From the NCBI RefSeq assembly GCF_900176145.1, contig NZ_FWWY01000001.1, forward strand, positions 124,001-188,000: 64,000 nucleotides of DNA. Reading direction: 5' to 3'. Source of the stretch: Sulfobacillus thermosulfidooxidans DSM 9293. Lineage in GTDB: Bacteria; Bacillota; Sulfobacillia; Sulfobacillales; Sulfobacillaceae. This document shows, in pieces, positions 51,855 to 59,084 of this stretch. The position numbers and the translations under genes were made by a program. Position 1 is the first letter of the stretch. Each line of letters begins with the position of its first letter. The notes beneath the pieces were generated by a model. That model was not told the origin of the DNA, did no database searches, and saw only the letters and a list, made by a program, of their open reading frames with translations.

Positions 51855-52942
51855 CGGACACTCGCGGTGCTCCTCCCCACGGCTGAAGCCGGGGGAAGGA
51901 GTGCCGCACCCCTCCTTTCCCATGTGAACCCGCCGGAACGGGCGAGCAGGCGAACCTGCCGGATACCGAACTGGCCGATGCGCCGGCCAGCTGGCCCAGC
52001 GACCCCCACCTTGCGAGTGACGGTCGTCGGTAGCCCGCAGACCCAGCCGCGCAGCCTGCCACGACGTGTTGTCACCTCCACCCAGTCACCCTTGCGAAAG
52101 AACGTCCCATTAGCCGTCCCGCCGTAAGGTAGCCGTGCCCTGCCCTTCTGCGGATTCTGCCGGTGGAGCGAGCGCCGGTGGTGACGAAGCGCCGTGAACA
52201 CATAGAACGACCGGTTGCCGAAGGCGCACCGCGTTATCCCCATGAGCATCGCCACAGCATCGACCGCCTGAGTCTCGAAGACCTCTGGCCGGTTCGGACC
52301 CTGGATCTTTGTAAGCCTGAACTGCTGTCTCCACGTCGCCGTGTCGGTAGATTCCACAACCGTCACCGGCGCCAGCTTCTGCAGTTCCCGAAGCGTGACG
52401 GTCTTGCCGATCTCGGTGGTGGAGAAGAAGTGCGCCTGCTTGCCGATCTTCGGATCGTGACGTACGTTCTCGACGATGATTTGCTGGATTGGATAGATCC
52501 TGCACAGTTCCCGAACCGCCTTAAGCCTGGCTTGCACCTTTGAGAGTTGGCTTGGCGCAAGCCAGTAGCTTCTGCCGTGGCGACGGTTGTCGAAGCGCTT
52601 GGGACGGCGCGGTGTCTTGCGGTATCGCCTCGCCCGCCGCAGGTTGCGGCGCGTCTCCATTTTCTTGTGTGTCTGGTCCGGCAGGTTCACCTGCGCCGTG
52701 ACTTCGATCTGCTTGTGCGAAGCGACGGCTACCCCTTCGTGTTTTGAGCCGGGATCGAGCGCGAGAACCATCGGCTGCGTCGCCGTTCCCAGGGGAATGA
52801 GCATCTGGATGTAGAAGAATCCGAGCTTGTTGCGTCGCGCTCTGGCGACTCCATCGCGGAGCATGATCCGTGCATGCGCCGGCGTCGTCGGCATGAGCGG
52901 TGTGCCGTCCCGCGCAACTACGGGAACTCTCGGTTGCTGCAT
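51851..52942 (-). CDS. isrB: IsrB-type OMEGA protein (RuvC, no HNH)
   Basis: 363 residues. PLMP at 15-18; RuvC-I with Asp63 in LDPGSKHEG; Arg-rich bridge helix (ETRRNLRRARRYRKTPRRP, 96-114); RuvC-II with Glu158 in IVENVRHD; RuvC-III with Asp228 in TQAVDAVAM. Only about 65 residues separate RuvC-II and RuvC-III and no Cys or His pairs occur there, so the HNH domain is absent. This is the IsrB layout, expected to nick DNA. ATG 52942 follows AAGGAG at nine bases. Confidence 0.88.
   Translation of the reverse strand: MQQPRVPVVARDGTPLMPTTPAHARIMLRDGVARARRNKLGFFYIQMLIPLGTATQPMVLALDPGSKHEGVAVASHKQIEVTAQVNLPDQTHKKMETRRNLRRARRYRKTPRRPKRFDNRRHGRSYWLAPSQLSKVQARLKAVRELCRIYPIQQIIVENVRHDPKIGKQAHFFSTTEIGKTVTLRELQKLAPVTVVESTDTATWRQQFRLTKIQGPNRPEVFETQAVDAVAMLMGITRCAFGNRSFYVFTALRHHRRSLHRQNPQKGRARLPYGGTANGTFFRKGDWVEVTTRRGRLRGWVCGLPTTVTRKVGVAGPAGRRIGQFGIRQVRLLARSGGFTWERRGAALLPPASAVGRSTASVR
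51864..51907. repeat. Hairpin at the right end of the IsrB element
   Basis: GCGGTGCTCCTCCCC and GGGGGAAGGAGTGCCGC form an imperfect stem with GGCTGAAGCC in the loop. The same GGCTGAAGCC motif is found at the other end (near 53190), as expected for element ends. Confidence 0.65.
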
Positions 52943-53210
52943 GGGTGGATACTCCTTTCGCGGGCCTTGCGGCCCGGTGATTGTCGCCTCGACGATGCCC
53001 AGGGAGCATAGGCTCTGAAAAGCCGTGGCATTCAGTGGTTCTGCCGAAGATAGCCCGAACTGGCGAAACATTCGGTAGTTCTTGGTAGCTCCCTGGAGCC
53101 GCTGCTCAGGACATGTCTGGGCCGTCTAGTGCATAGCCCTGGCGGAGATCGCCGCCAGAGTCACTGGCCGCCACCAGCAAGCCCCAGGCTTCAGCCATGG
53201 GGTCTATGAC
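52943..53210 (-). ncRNA. Putative omega-RNA of IsrB
   Basis: About 270 nt before isrB, with several stems. On the minus strand GGCGGCGATCTCCGCC and the pair GGCTCCAGGGAGCT and TGCTCCCTGGGCA are clear. IsrB omega-RNAs are about 300 nt and occupy this place, with the guide just outside the left end (about 53205-53225). Inferred from gene order. Confidence 0.6.
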
Positions 53211-53246
53211 GCCTCATTCTCCTCTCCTGTACCCCGCACCCCGTCG

Positions 53247-53450
53247 TTAGTCTCCTGCCCACAATCCCCCGGTCTCGGGATCATAGGTCGCGCCATAAAC
53301 CACTTCGCCCAAGCGTCCCCCCGGACAGAGTTGGGCACAAATGACGTGGGGATCTTGATCGTCATACACCGTCACACTGTCTTCCCGACCATCCGGGTAG
53401 TGCACACGAAAAATGCGATAACCCCGGGGACGGGAGATCTGTTGCGCCAT
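53247..53450 (-). CDS. Small hypothetical protein, 67 aa
   Basis: Not recognised. AAGGAGG nine bases before ATG 53450. Contains RIFRVHYPDGREDSVTVYDD, a beta-hairpin-like segment. Confidence 0.6.
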   Translation of the reverse strand: MAQQISRPRGYRIFRVHYPDGREDSVTVYDDQDPHVICAQLCPGGRLGEVVYGATYDPETGGLWAGD

Positions 53451-53507
53451 GATCATCAGCCTCCTTTGTCGTCCGTGAGTGAAAGATCCTCCGGTCGGAC
53501 CCAGTCA

Positions 53508-53696
53508 TTAAATAAAGAGCCGTCCGCACCGCTCGCATCGGGGAAGCACGTCAGGCGGATTCACCCATTCCACCCGATGCGGCCCGTCTAATCGTCCTGC
53601 GGGCACCTCCGCGGCGCACCGCGCACAGAGAATCCACACGCCATCCACGTAATACATGGGAACTCCGGTTTGGGGATCCCGCGCGAGTAATTGCAT
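53508..53696 (-). CDS. Small zinc-ribbon protein, 62 aa
   Basis: CARC near residue 24 and CERC near 54 define a zinc ribbon. GGAGG lies before the start. Function unknown; possibly nucleic-acid binding. Confidence 0.65.
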   Translation of the reverse strand: MQLLARDPQTGVPMYYVDGVWILCARCAAEVPAGRLDGPHRVEWVNPPDVLPRCERCGRLFI

Positions 53697-54006
53697 GATG
53701 TGACCTCCTCCTGATAAATGAATGGGGATATCACGGACCCAACATCCGACGAGGGCCCGGGCTTGACAGACACCGAGGCCAGACCGCAGGGAAACAATTG
53801 TGAGATCTCAATGGGGGTCTCCGTCAATGACAACGCATCGAAAACACGTTGACAGGGCATAAGGATGGCGATGAGGAACCGTCTTATGGCAAGCGTGGAG
53901 GCAAAACTTAGAACAGGGATTGGCGTTGCATTTGCTCCGGCGTCATCCGGAATTGACGACGGCGCAATTGGTCGGTCAGTTTGCGATGCACGGATGGGTA
54001 GAGGCG

Positions 54007-54150
54007 CTACCGGCGTTGCCAGTCCCGACGCGCGGCGTGAGCGAGGAGGCTGGGCATATCCTCTAGAAAGTCACCTTCGTCTTCTAAGACGGTTGCGTAG
54101 CGCGCAACCATGTCATCGAGCCATAGCAGTTCGCGGTCGATGAAGCGCAT
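54007..54150 (-). CDS. Microprotein, 47 aa
   Basis: MRFIDRELLWLDDMVARYAT begins an acidic amphipathic helix. AAAGGG nine bases before ATG 54150. No family known. Confidence 0.55.
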   Translation of the reverse strand: MRFIDRELLWLDDMVARYATVLEDEGDFLEDMPSLLAHAARRDWQRR

Positions 54151-54272
54151 GGTCAACAGCCCTTTCGAGCACAGAATAAGCACGGGGTAAAGCGGGGTGT
54201 TGGGGAAAGAGAGTTTGCGATGATCATCCCCGGATGTTGCATCGTGAGATGCATGAGAAGGGTGTCGCGGGG

Positions 54273-54521
54273 CTACCGCCCGTCACCGGATGAATGCACG
54301 TCCCCGATCTGCGTCATCGGCACAATAACCCAGTGCCCGTGGCGGACGATCAGTCCCGCCAGCACATTCCCGGTGATGCCATCGAGAATCATGACATGAT
54401 CCCCCGGATCCGGGGACCACGGCACCTGTGCCAGCCATTGCTCTGGCGTCATGGCCGCAACCTGTTGCCGCACGGAATCCCAACCCCGCCGATGTACAAG
54501 GCGATACTCCACAAGGGGCAT
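54273..54521 (-). CDS. Small hypothetical protein, 82 aa
   Basis: Not recognised. AAAGGAG then ATG. C-terminal half has GDHVMILDGITGNVLAGLIV, a beta-rich pattern. Confidence 0.55.
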   Translation of the reverse strand: MPLVEYRLVHRRGWDSVRQQVAAMTPEQWLAQVPWSPDPGDHVMILDGITGNVLAGLIVRHGHWVIVPMTQIGDVHSSGDGR

Positions 54522-54536
54522 ATCCTTTCTCTCCTT

Positions 54537-54689
54537 TCAGCGTGGACGTCCCCAATCCGTAACCGATTCTCCCACGGGCTGCTGAGAGGCTTCACGGGAC
54601 GCTCGGTCATGCTGCCCGTGCTGATGCACCGCCCCCATCACAATGCTGGTGATCCAGATGATCCATGCCCACGTCCACAGTACTTTCAT
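54537..54689 (-). CDS. Single-helix membrane microprotein, 50 aa
   Basis: MKVLWTWAWIIWITSIVMGA is an N-terminal membrane helix, followed by a His/Gln-rich polar tail. Looks like the small membrane peptides common on conjugative elements. Ribosome binding site GAGG is close to the ATG. Confidence 0.5.
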   Translation of the reverse strand: MKVLWTWAWIIWITSIVMGAVHQHGQHDRASREASQQPVGESVTDWGRPR

Positions 54690-54718
54690 CAGTCCTCATG
54701 CCTCGTGTTGGCACGACA

Positions 54719-55099
54719 CTAGTACCACAGCCGGTTCCATAACGTGCGCAATTGCCCCATCAGGGAATGATCGATGCCCCGGTGGGCATAATAGCGTTCT
54801 TGAAATTCCTTGAAGCACTCCCCATATTCCTGCCGCTGCCGCCGATCCTTCTGAATATCCCGAATGCCTTCTCCCGCTTGGAGAACGATCCCATCCCGAA
54901 CTAACACGTAGGCCGCCCACATTGCGTCCAGAATAATGTTCGGATCGTGGGCATCCCCGGCTCCTTCCGCCGTTGCTTGGGCCCCGAAGCGCAGAGCGCG
55001 CGCGCCTTGATCAGCCACCTCGTTGTGATGCTCATACCAGGCATCCATTTCTGCCTGAAACTTTAGATACTGTTCTTCTCCGCATCTTTCTTCTGTCAT
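54719..55099 (-). CDS. Hypothetical protein, 126 aa
   Basis: Not recognised. Highly charged and helical. Start overlaps the end of the degraded microprotein gene by 4 nt (ATGA), so the two were once translationally coupled. Confidence 0.6.
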   Translation of the reverse strand: MTEERCGEEQYLKFQAEMDAWYEHHNEVADQGARALRFGAQATAEGAGDAHDPNIILDAMWAAYVLVRDGIVLQAGEGIRDIQKDRRQRQEYGECFKEFQERYYAHRGIDHSLMGQLRTLWNRLWY

Positions 55100-55260
55100 A
55101 CGTAAGCTCCTTTTCCGAAATCACTTGTTCGAGAATTCGCCCAATGCGCGCGGGCTTCTTCTAACGTCAGACCGCGCTGGATGACAGGGGCCGGGAAAAA
55201 GTGACATCCCTCGTCCGCCCGCCGATTTGCGTAATAGCGCACAATGTGCTAGGTCGGCAT
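55096..55260 (-). pseudogene. Relative of the 24515-24676 microprotein with an amber codon at position 4
   Basis: The frame ATG CCG ACC TAG then continues HIVRYYANRRADEGC and later [15 protein letters not shown], which matches the intact paralogue. Either a dead gene, a start at the internal GTG after the TAG, or recoding. The stop overlaps the next start. Confidence 0.55.
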
Positions 55261-55289
55261 GCGTGGGCCTCCTCACCGCAAAACAAAAA

Positions 55290-55320
55290 CTCCTACGATT
55301 CCTTGATAGAATCGTAGGAC
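55290..55320 (-). terminator. Intrinsic terminator
   Basis: Perfect 11-bp stem TCCTACGATTC/GAATCGTAGGA with a 7-nt loop. On the minus strand it is followed by GTTTTTGTTTT. It ends transcripts coming from the 55.6-57.4 kb genes. Confidence 0.88.
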
Positions 55321-55378
55321 TCAAAAAAAACACCCCGACAGAACTCCCTGACAACAAAAAATCCCACCAAACTTCATC

Positions 55379-55455
55379 GGGGGATGCCACTTTTTTGCGG
55401 TTTTTTGCACTCTCTTGGGAAGGGGGATGCCGGTTTTTGCGGGTTTTTGACACTC
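55379..55455. repeat. Two imperfect 34-bp direct repeats
   Basis: Copies at 55379-55412 and 55422-55455 both begin GGGGGATGCC, carry two TTTTTGCGG-like blocks and end CACTC, spaced 43 bp start to start. They lie in a 320-bp gap between two minus-strand units. Could be iterons or an operator region. Confidence 0.6.
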
Positions 55456-55643
55456 CATCGCGGAGACCGCGGCCTCATTTGTTGGTATTATACCGAACAT
55501 CCCCGTCCGCGTCAACACATGATACGCATCCCCAACGCCTGATTAAGCAACAGCCGATGTTACCACGCTACACGGAACGTCTTGCCGCTTGTGCGCAAAA
55601 CAGGGGCGGTCTAATTGAAACACGGGCTCCAGGCGGAATCCCT

Positions 55644-55898
55644 TTATCCCTGCTCCCGCACTTGTTGCAAGGCCCGTTTCGCCAACGTGGTGATGTGGGC
55701 ATCGGTACAGCCATACCGATCATAAAGACCACAAATATAGTTCGTACCCATAATGGCCACTAAGCAATCCCATGCCAGCCGGGTCTCAAAATCGTCATAC
55801 CCGCCCTGACGCTGGAGATCGTCGGCATAGCGCTCAATGGCGTCCCGATGCAGGCGATACTGCGCCACGACACGATCCAATTCCGGTGCCAATTTCAT
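55644..55898 (-). CDS. Hypothetical protein, 84 aa
   Basis: Not recognised. All-helical, AAGGAGG nine bases before ATG. Reminiscent of small phage regulators in size only. Confidence 0.55.
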   Translation of the reverse strand: MKLAPELDRVVAQYRLHRDAIERYADDLQRQGGYDDFETRLAWDCLVAIMGTNYICGLYDRYGCTDAHITTLAKRALQQVREQG

Positions 55899-55942
55899 GC
55901 TTGCTTCCTCCTTCGGTTGTGTCGCGAGGATCTCACCTCACG

Positions 55943-56362
55943 TCAGGACTCTATCTTTTGTGCCGCATTCGACCCCATGACCGTCAACGTGATGGCGATC
56001 CGAGGATGCTGACGATCCCAACCGAAATCCATAACGCGGGGTAATAACCACTGATCGTCCACAATCAGGACCCCCTTCATCGCATCCGCCACTTCTTTGA
56101 TGAGATTCCCCGGATCATGCGTTCGGTGATCCGGCCACCAGATCATAAGGGCGGCAATCACCTTCTGCCCCCGGGCGGGCACCGTCCATCCCGTTGTGCG
56201 TTGCCAGATTTTCATGGTCCATTGAGCCTCGGTGCGCCACGTTCGCGCTGCGGTCGTCAAGATCATGCGGGGATGCCCGTGCACGCGGGCTATGCGATGC
56301 GCGTGATTATCTGATGGCGGGATCGTCAGAATGAGGGGCGGCCAGGGCACGAGGGCAGACAT
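55943..56362 (-). CDS. RusA-family Holliday junction resolvase
   Basis: 139 residues. The RusA pattern HDPGNLIKEVADAMKGVLIVDDQWL (about 81-105) gives the acidic residues that bind metal. RusA enzymes cut four-way junctions and are usual in phages and mobile elements. ATG 56362 is preferred over the GTG nine bases earlier, which lies too close to AGGAAGG. Confidence 0.82.
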   Translation of the reverse strand: MSALVPWPPLILTIPPSDNHAHRIARVHGHPRMILTTAARTWRTEAQWTMKIWQRTTGWTVPARGQKVIAALMIWWPDHRTHDPGNLIKEVADAMKGVLIVDDQWLLPRVMDFGWDRQHPRIAITLTVMGSNAAQKIES

Positions 56363-56469
56363 TCGGGGCACATCCTTCCTGCTTTGTCATAGGATTGTTT
56401 CGCACAAGACCGATGCCGACACGCGATAAATACGTTGGAGCCTAAACAGATAATCGGTTCCTTATTCAT
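56326..56469 (-). CDS. Cys-rich microprotein overlapping rusA start
   Basis: 47 residues with CRHRSC and CPEC, a plausible zinc site. ATG overlaps the stop of the 33-residue gene. Overlaps the RusA gene in another frame by 37 nt. Doubtful but coherent. Confidence 0.4.
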   Translation of the reverse strand: MNKEPIICLGSNVFIACRHRSCAKQSYDKAGRMCPECLPSCPGRPSF

Positions 56470-56563
56470 GGCCGTTTTCCCACAGTTGACGGGTGAGTTC
56501 ACCGAAAAGACCGCTCACCCAACCAGTCTCGCCCCGTGCCAAAAAATTCGTCCAACGACTCAT
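56462..56563 (-). CDS. Microprotein, 33 aa
   Basis: MSRWTNFLARGETGWVSGLF begins a short peptide between rusA and the Gp37/Gp68-type gene. No clear ribosome binding site. Coupled to the next small frame. Confidence 0.4.
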   Translation of the reverse strand: MSRWTNFLARGETGWVSGLFGELTRQLWENGHE

Positions 56564-56603
56564 CAGTTGAACCCGGGACCAGTGTCAGTGTTTCAGCTTT
56601 CCT

Positions 56604-57389
56604 TCAAACGGGATGGAGATCCCCCGCTGACGCGGTCCGTGGCCACATGTGCCAAGTTCGCCCATCGAGCTGCGGATGAAGCTGCTTGTGTCCCTGGGCA
56701 TCGGCTCGTTGCTTAAACCAGAACGCGACGCCGGCTGTCAGACATTGATCCCGCAGGGACCGTACCCAGTCATCATCCATCGGTCGCGCACCAGGACCGG
56801 ATTCCGCCCCGACGATGACCCAGTCCAGATCGGGAAGCCACGACGTGAGATCCAACGGCGCTAGTAACGGCTCGCCGGACACAAAGCGAATCGCCGCTGG
56901 CGTCGTCACCAGCAGCGGGATCCGCTCATCGGCCCACCGCTGGTCTTCGACGGAGACGCCGAGCCAGAGATTGGGCGGGGGCCAGCCTTGACCATCCCGT
57001 CGCAAAAGGGATCGCGGCGGATCGAGCATCCACGCTCGCATCCGGGCGGGCCGCTTGGTCAGGACCTGAAAGATGTGGCGGGGCGCACTTTGGATCGTGG
57101 TAAAGACCTCGATCAAAAACGCATCCGGCACCTGGTCATGGAACAGGTCACCCATGCTGTTGACGAAGATCCGCCGGGGTTTGCGCCAGTGCAAAGGCTG
57201 CATCACGCGCAGCCGATCCCACCGCACGTTTTCCGCCGCGTGCGGTGCCGTCCACGGTTGGGTCGTCCATCCGAAGCGATGACTCAGGCGTTCGGCATAA
57301 CAATGCTGGCACCCGGGGGAGACCTTGGAACACCCCGTCACAGGATTCCATGTCGCGTCGGTCCAATCAATGCGCGAATGATCGGCCAT
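56604..57389 (-). CDS. Phage Gp37/Gp68-type protein (DUF5131)
   Basis: 261 residues. TWNPVTGCSKVSPGCQHCYAE near residue 14 holds three Cys spaced as in radical-SAM-like Gp37/Gp68 proteins, and FVNSMGDLFHD and VLTKRPARM further on are family motifs. Molecular function is not established. AGAGGAG eight bases before ATG. Confidence 0.88.
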   Translation of the reverse strand: MADHSRIDWTDATWNPVTGCSKVSPGCQHCYAERLSHRFGWTTQPWTAPHAAENVRWDRLRVMQPLHWRKPRRIFVNSMGDLFHDQVPDAFLIEVFTTIQSAPRHIFQVLTKRPARMRAWMLDPPRSLLRRDGQGWPPPNLWLGVSVEDQRWADERIPLLVTTPAAIRFVSGEPLLAPLDLTSWLPDLDWVIVGAESGPGARPMDDDWVRSLRDQCLTAGVAFWFKQRADAQGHKQLHPQLDGRTWHMWPRTASAGDLHPV

Positions 57390-57530
57390 GATGTATTCTC
57401 CTCTCTCCGGTCATCTAACGCCCAGAATCCCTTTCTCGTCGCGGGTTCGTCCGAATTAGCGGACTCATGTAAGCACTCCGCGCATTCGCCTTTTTTTGAG
57501 ACGGAATCGGACAGCCCGTCGATTATTCGG

Positions 57531-57536
57531 TATACT
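57531..57536 (+). promoter_or_regulatory. -10 box eight bases before the ATG of the NUDIX-like gene
   Basis: TATACT ends eight bases before ATG 57544 and there is no Shine-Dalgarno. If used, the mRNA would start at or next to the ATG, that is, be leaderless. The -35 region is weak. Confidence 0.35.
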
Positions 57537-57543
57537 TACCATC

Positions 57544-58596
57544 ATGAATGCATTTTGGACCGCGGTACTGGAAGATATCTTGGCAAACTTGATCACAACC
57601 CTTCTGATTGCAATGGGAGTGGTTGGATTTTGGTTATGGCGGTTTACGGGGCGAGAACAGCGTGTTCGCCAATGGATCCCACCGGAACGACGGGTTTTTC
57701 GTGTTTCGGCAACCGAACCGACGCATTGGCTTGTTCATGCGACCTCCTTTGTTTCGATACTGAGACCCGATGAGAAACTTCGGCTCATTGATTGGCACAG
57801 CCAACGACTGCATCGTCGGCCGCATAATGGTCACGTCGTGCGCGTTGAAGGAATCGATCCGTGGAGATTTTCGACTGTCAATTTTTATGATTTTCTTACC
57901 ACCAATTTGACGGCTTTTCCTGCCAATTGGCCGCGACCGACTGGACGAGGATGGTATTCCACATGGGTCCATTGGCGATCTGTCTTTCCGCTCATCCGCC
58001 GGATCCGTGAAGTGATCGGCACGCCTCAGTCCGGAGAGGAAGCGCTGATGAACTCCCATTTGGCTAATCCCCTCGCCATCAGCTTCTTGATCCAAGATGC
58101 CACGGGACGATGGGGAGTTGTGGCCCGATCTCAATGGGTGGCCGTGTCATCGGGTCAATGGGGGGCAACGGTGGCAGGTACCGTGACACCAGAAGACTTG
58201 ACACAGTTTCCCGAGCACCCCATTGCAGTCTGCGCCCGACGAGAAGCCCAAGAAGAATTGAATCTGATTATCGACACCATCACGTGGGATGGTCTGGTGA
58301 TTTCCCGCCAAAAAATGCAGCCCGTAGCGCTCGTGTCAGCCCGCATTGCCCGCCGATGGGAAGATGTTATGCCCTTGATTGCCCAGGCCCGCGACTGGTC
58401 ATTTGAAAATACCGCCCTCTATGCGATTCCCCCGGAATCCATTGCATCTGTCATTCGACAAGCCCCCTTAACCGATGCGGCGGCTTATCATTTATCGTTG
58501 CACATCCCATCCCATCGTTCCATCTTGCGACGGATTCCCCTCAATCGTTATCGAATCTCCGCCGGGCCCATCAAAAACAATCCGGGTGATTCCTAA
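57544..58596 (+). CDS. Membrane-anchored NUDIX-like protein
   Basis: 350 residues, one of few plus-strand genes in the element. A membrane helix at about 11-32 is followed by an unknown middle domain. A C-terminal part has GTVTPEDL and CARREAQEELNLI (about 245-258), matching the REAxxEE core of the NUDIX box, though the leading G/E part is poor. NUDIX proteins cleave nucleoside diphosphates linked to other groups; membrane NUDIX-like effectors occur in nucleotide-signal defence systems. Its 3' end overlaps the opposite gene by 105 nt. Confidence 0.55.
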   Translation: MNAFWTAVLEDILANLITTLLIAMGVVGFWLWRFTGREQRVRQWIPPERRVFRVSATEPTHWLVHATSFVSILRPDEKLRLIDWHSQRLHRRPHNGHVVRVEGIDPWRFSTVNFYDFLTTNLTAFPANWPRPTGRGWYSTWVHWRSVFPLIRRIREVIGTPQSGEEALMNSHLANPLAISFLIQDATGRWGVVARSQWVAVSSGQWGATVAGTVTPEDLTQFPEHPIAVCARREAQEELNLIIDTITWDGLVISRQKMQPVALVSARIARRWEDVMPLIAQARDWSFENTALYAIPPESIASVIRQAPLTDAAAYHLSLHIPSHRSILRRIPLNRYRISAGPIKNNPGDS

Positions 58597-58764
58597 TAAT
58601 GCCAATTGGGACCCGAAGCACCGAATCCACCCCGTTAACCATTGGCGACGCAAATACGTGTCGATCTCGGTCACGACGGTTTCCGTAGGGATTTGGGCGC
58701 GATGCAACAACCGATAAAGGTTCCAAATCTCATCGAGATCCCCAATATCAGATGTCGTGTTCAT
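58492..58764 (-). CDS. Hypothetical protein, 90 aa, antisense to the NUDIX-like gene end
   Basis: Not recognised. AAAGGAGG precedes ATG 58764, so it is probably real. Its last 105 nt are complementary to the end of the NUDIX-like gene, so the two transcripts can pair. Confidence 0.6.
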   Translation of the reverse strand: MNTTSDIGDLDEIWNLYRLLHRAQIPTETVVTEIDTYLRRQWLTGWIRCFGSQLALLGITRIVFDGPGGDSITIEGNPSQDGTMGWDVQR

Positions 58765-59084
58765 CCGTCCTATCGCCTCCTTTCTCATCGCGGATTCGTC
58801 CGGGGGAACGGGTGCCCCCCTCCCCCCGTCGTGGCGGCATTCGCGCCATCTCGTTTCGATTTCGTCCACGAAAACACCACCCCTTCGTCATCTGCCTTAA
58901 ATCCCTAACGCCGCGTTTCCGATAACGACATTGTTCCGACTCGGATCATAGGTCGTCCCGCAGGTCAAGCACCAACCATATTCGTAGGGCTATTGCGGAA
59001 AGGGACGCCCTGGGATCCGCCCCTATTAAATACGGAATAAAAAAGAAAGGCCCCGGCGACCCGAGGCCTAATGGTTACGGTTCA
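58765..59084. other. Gap with a terminator
   Basis: No supported gene in 320 bp. The hairpin at 59040-59070 lies at its right end. Confidence 0.5.
59040..59070 (-). terminator. Intrinsic terminator after the long ImmA-type gene
   Basis: Minus strand AGGCCTCGGGTCGCCGGGGCCT stem-loop followed by TTCTTTTTT. Confidence 0.8.

Larger units (their letters stand above)
51864..53210 (-). mobile_element. IsrB-bearing IS200/IS605-type element (no tnpA)
   Basis: Ends are marked by hairpins that share GGCTGAAGCC between C-rich and G-rich arms. Only isrB and the RNA stretch lie between them. It sits about 1 kb from the IscB element. Confidence 0.55.

Noticed and set aside
53865-54143. Plus-strand frames over the 47-aa microprotein gene, one reading like a helical protein ending in SEEAGHIL
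   Set aside because: The helical frame starts after a TGA with no start codon or ribosome binding site, and the minus-strand gene there has both.
55379-55455. Possible CRISPR array
   Set aside because: Only two imperfect copies with a spacer-like gap of 9 bp and no cas genes.
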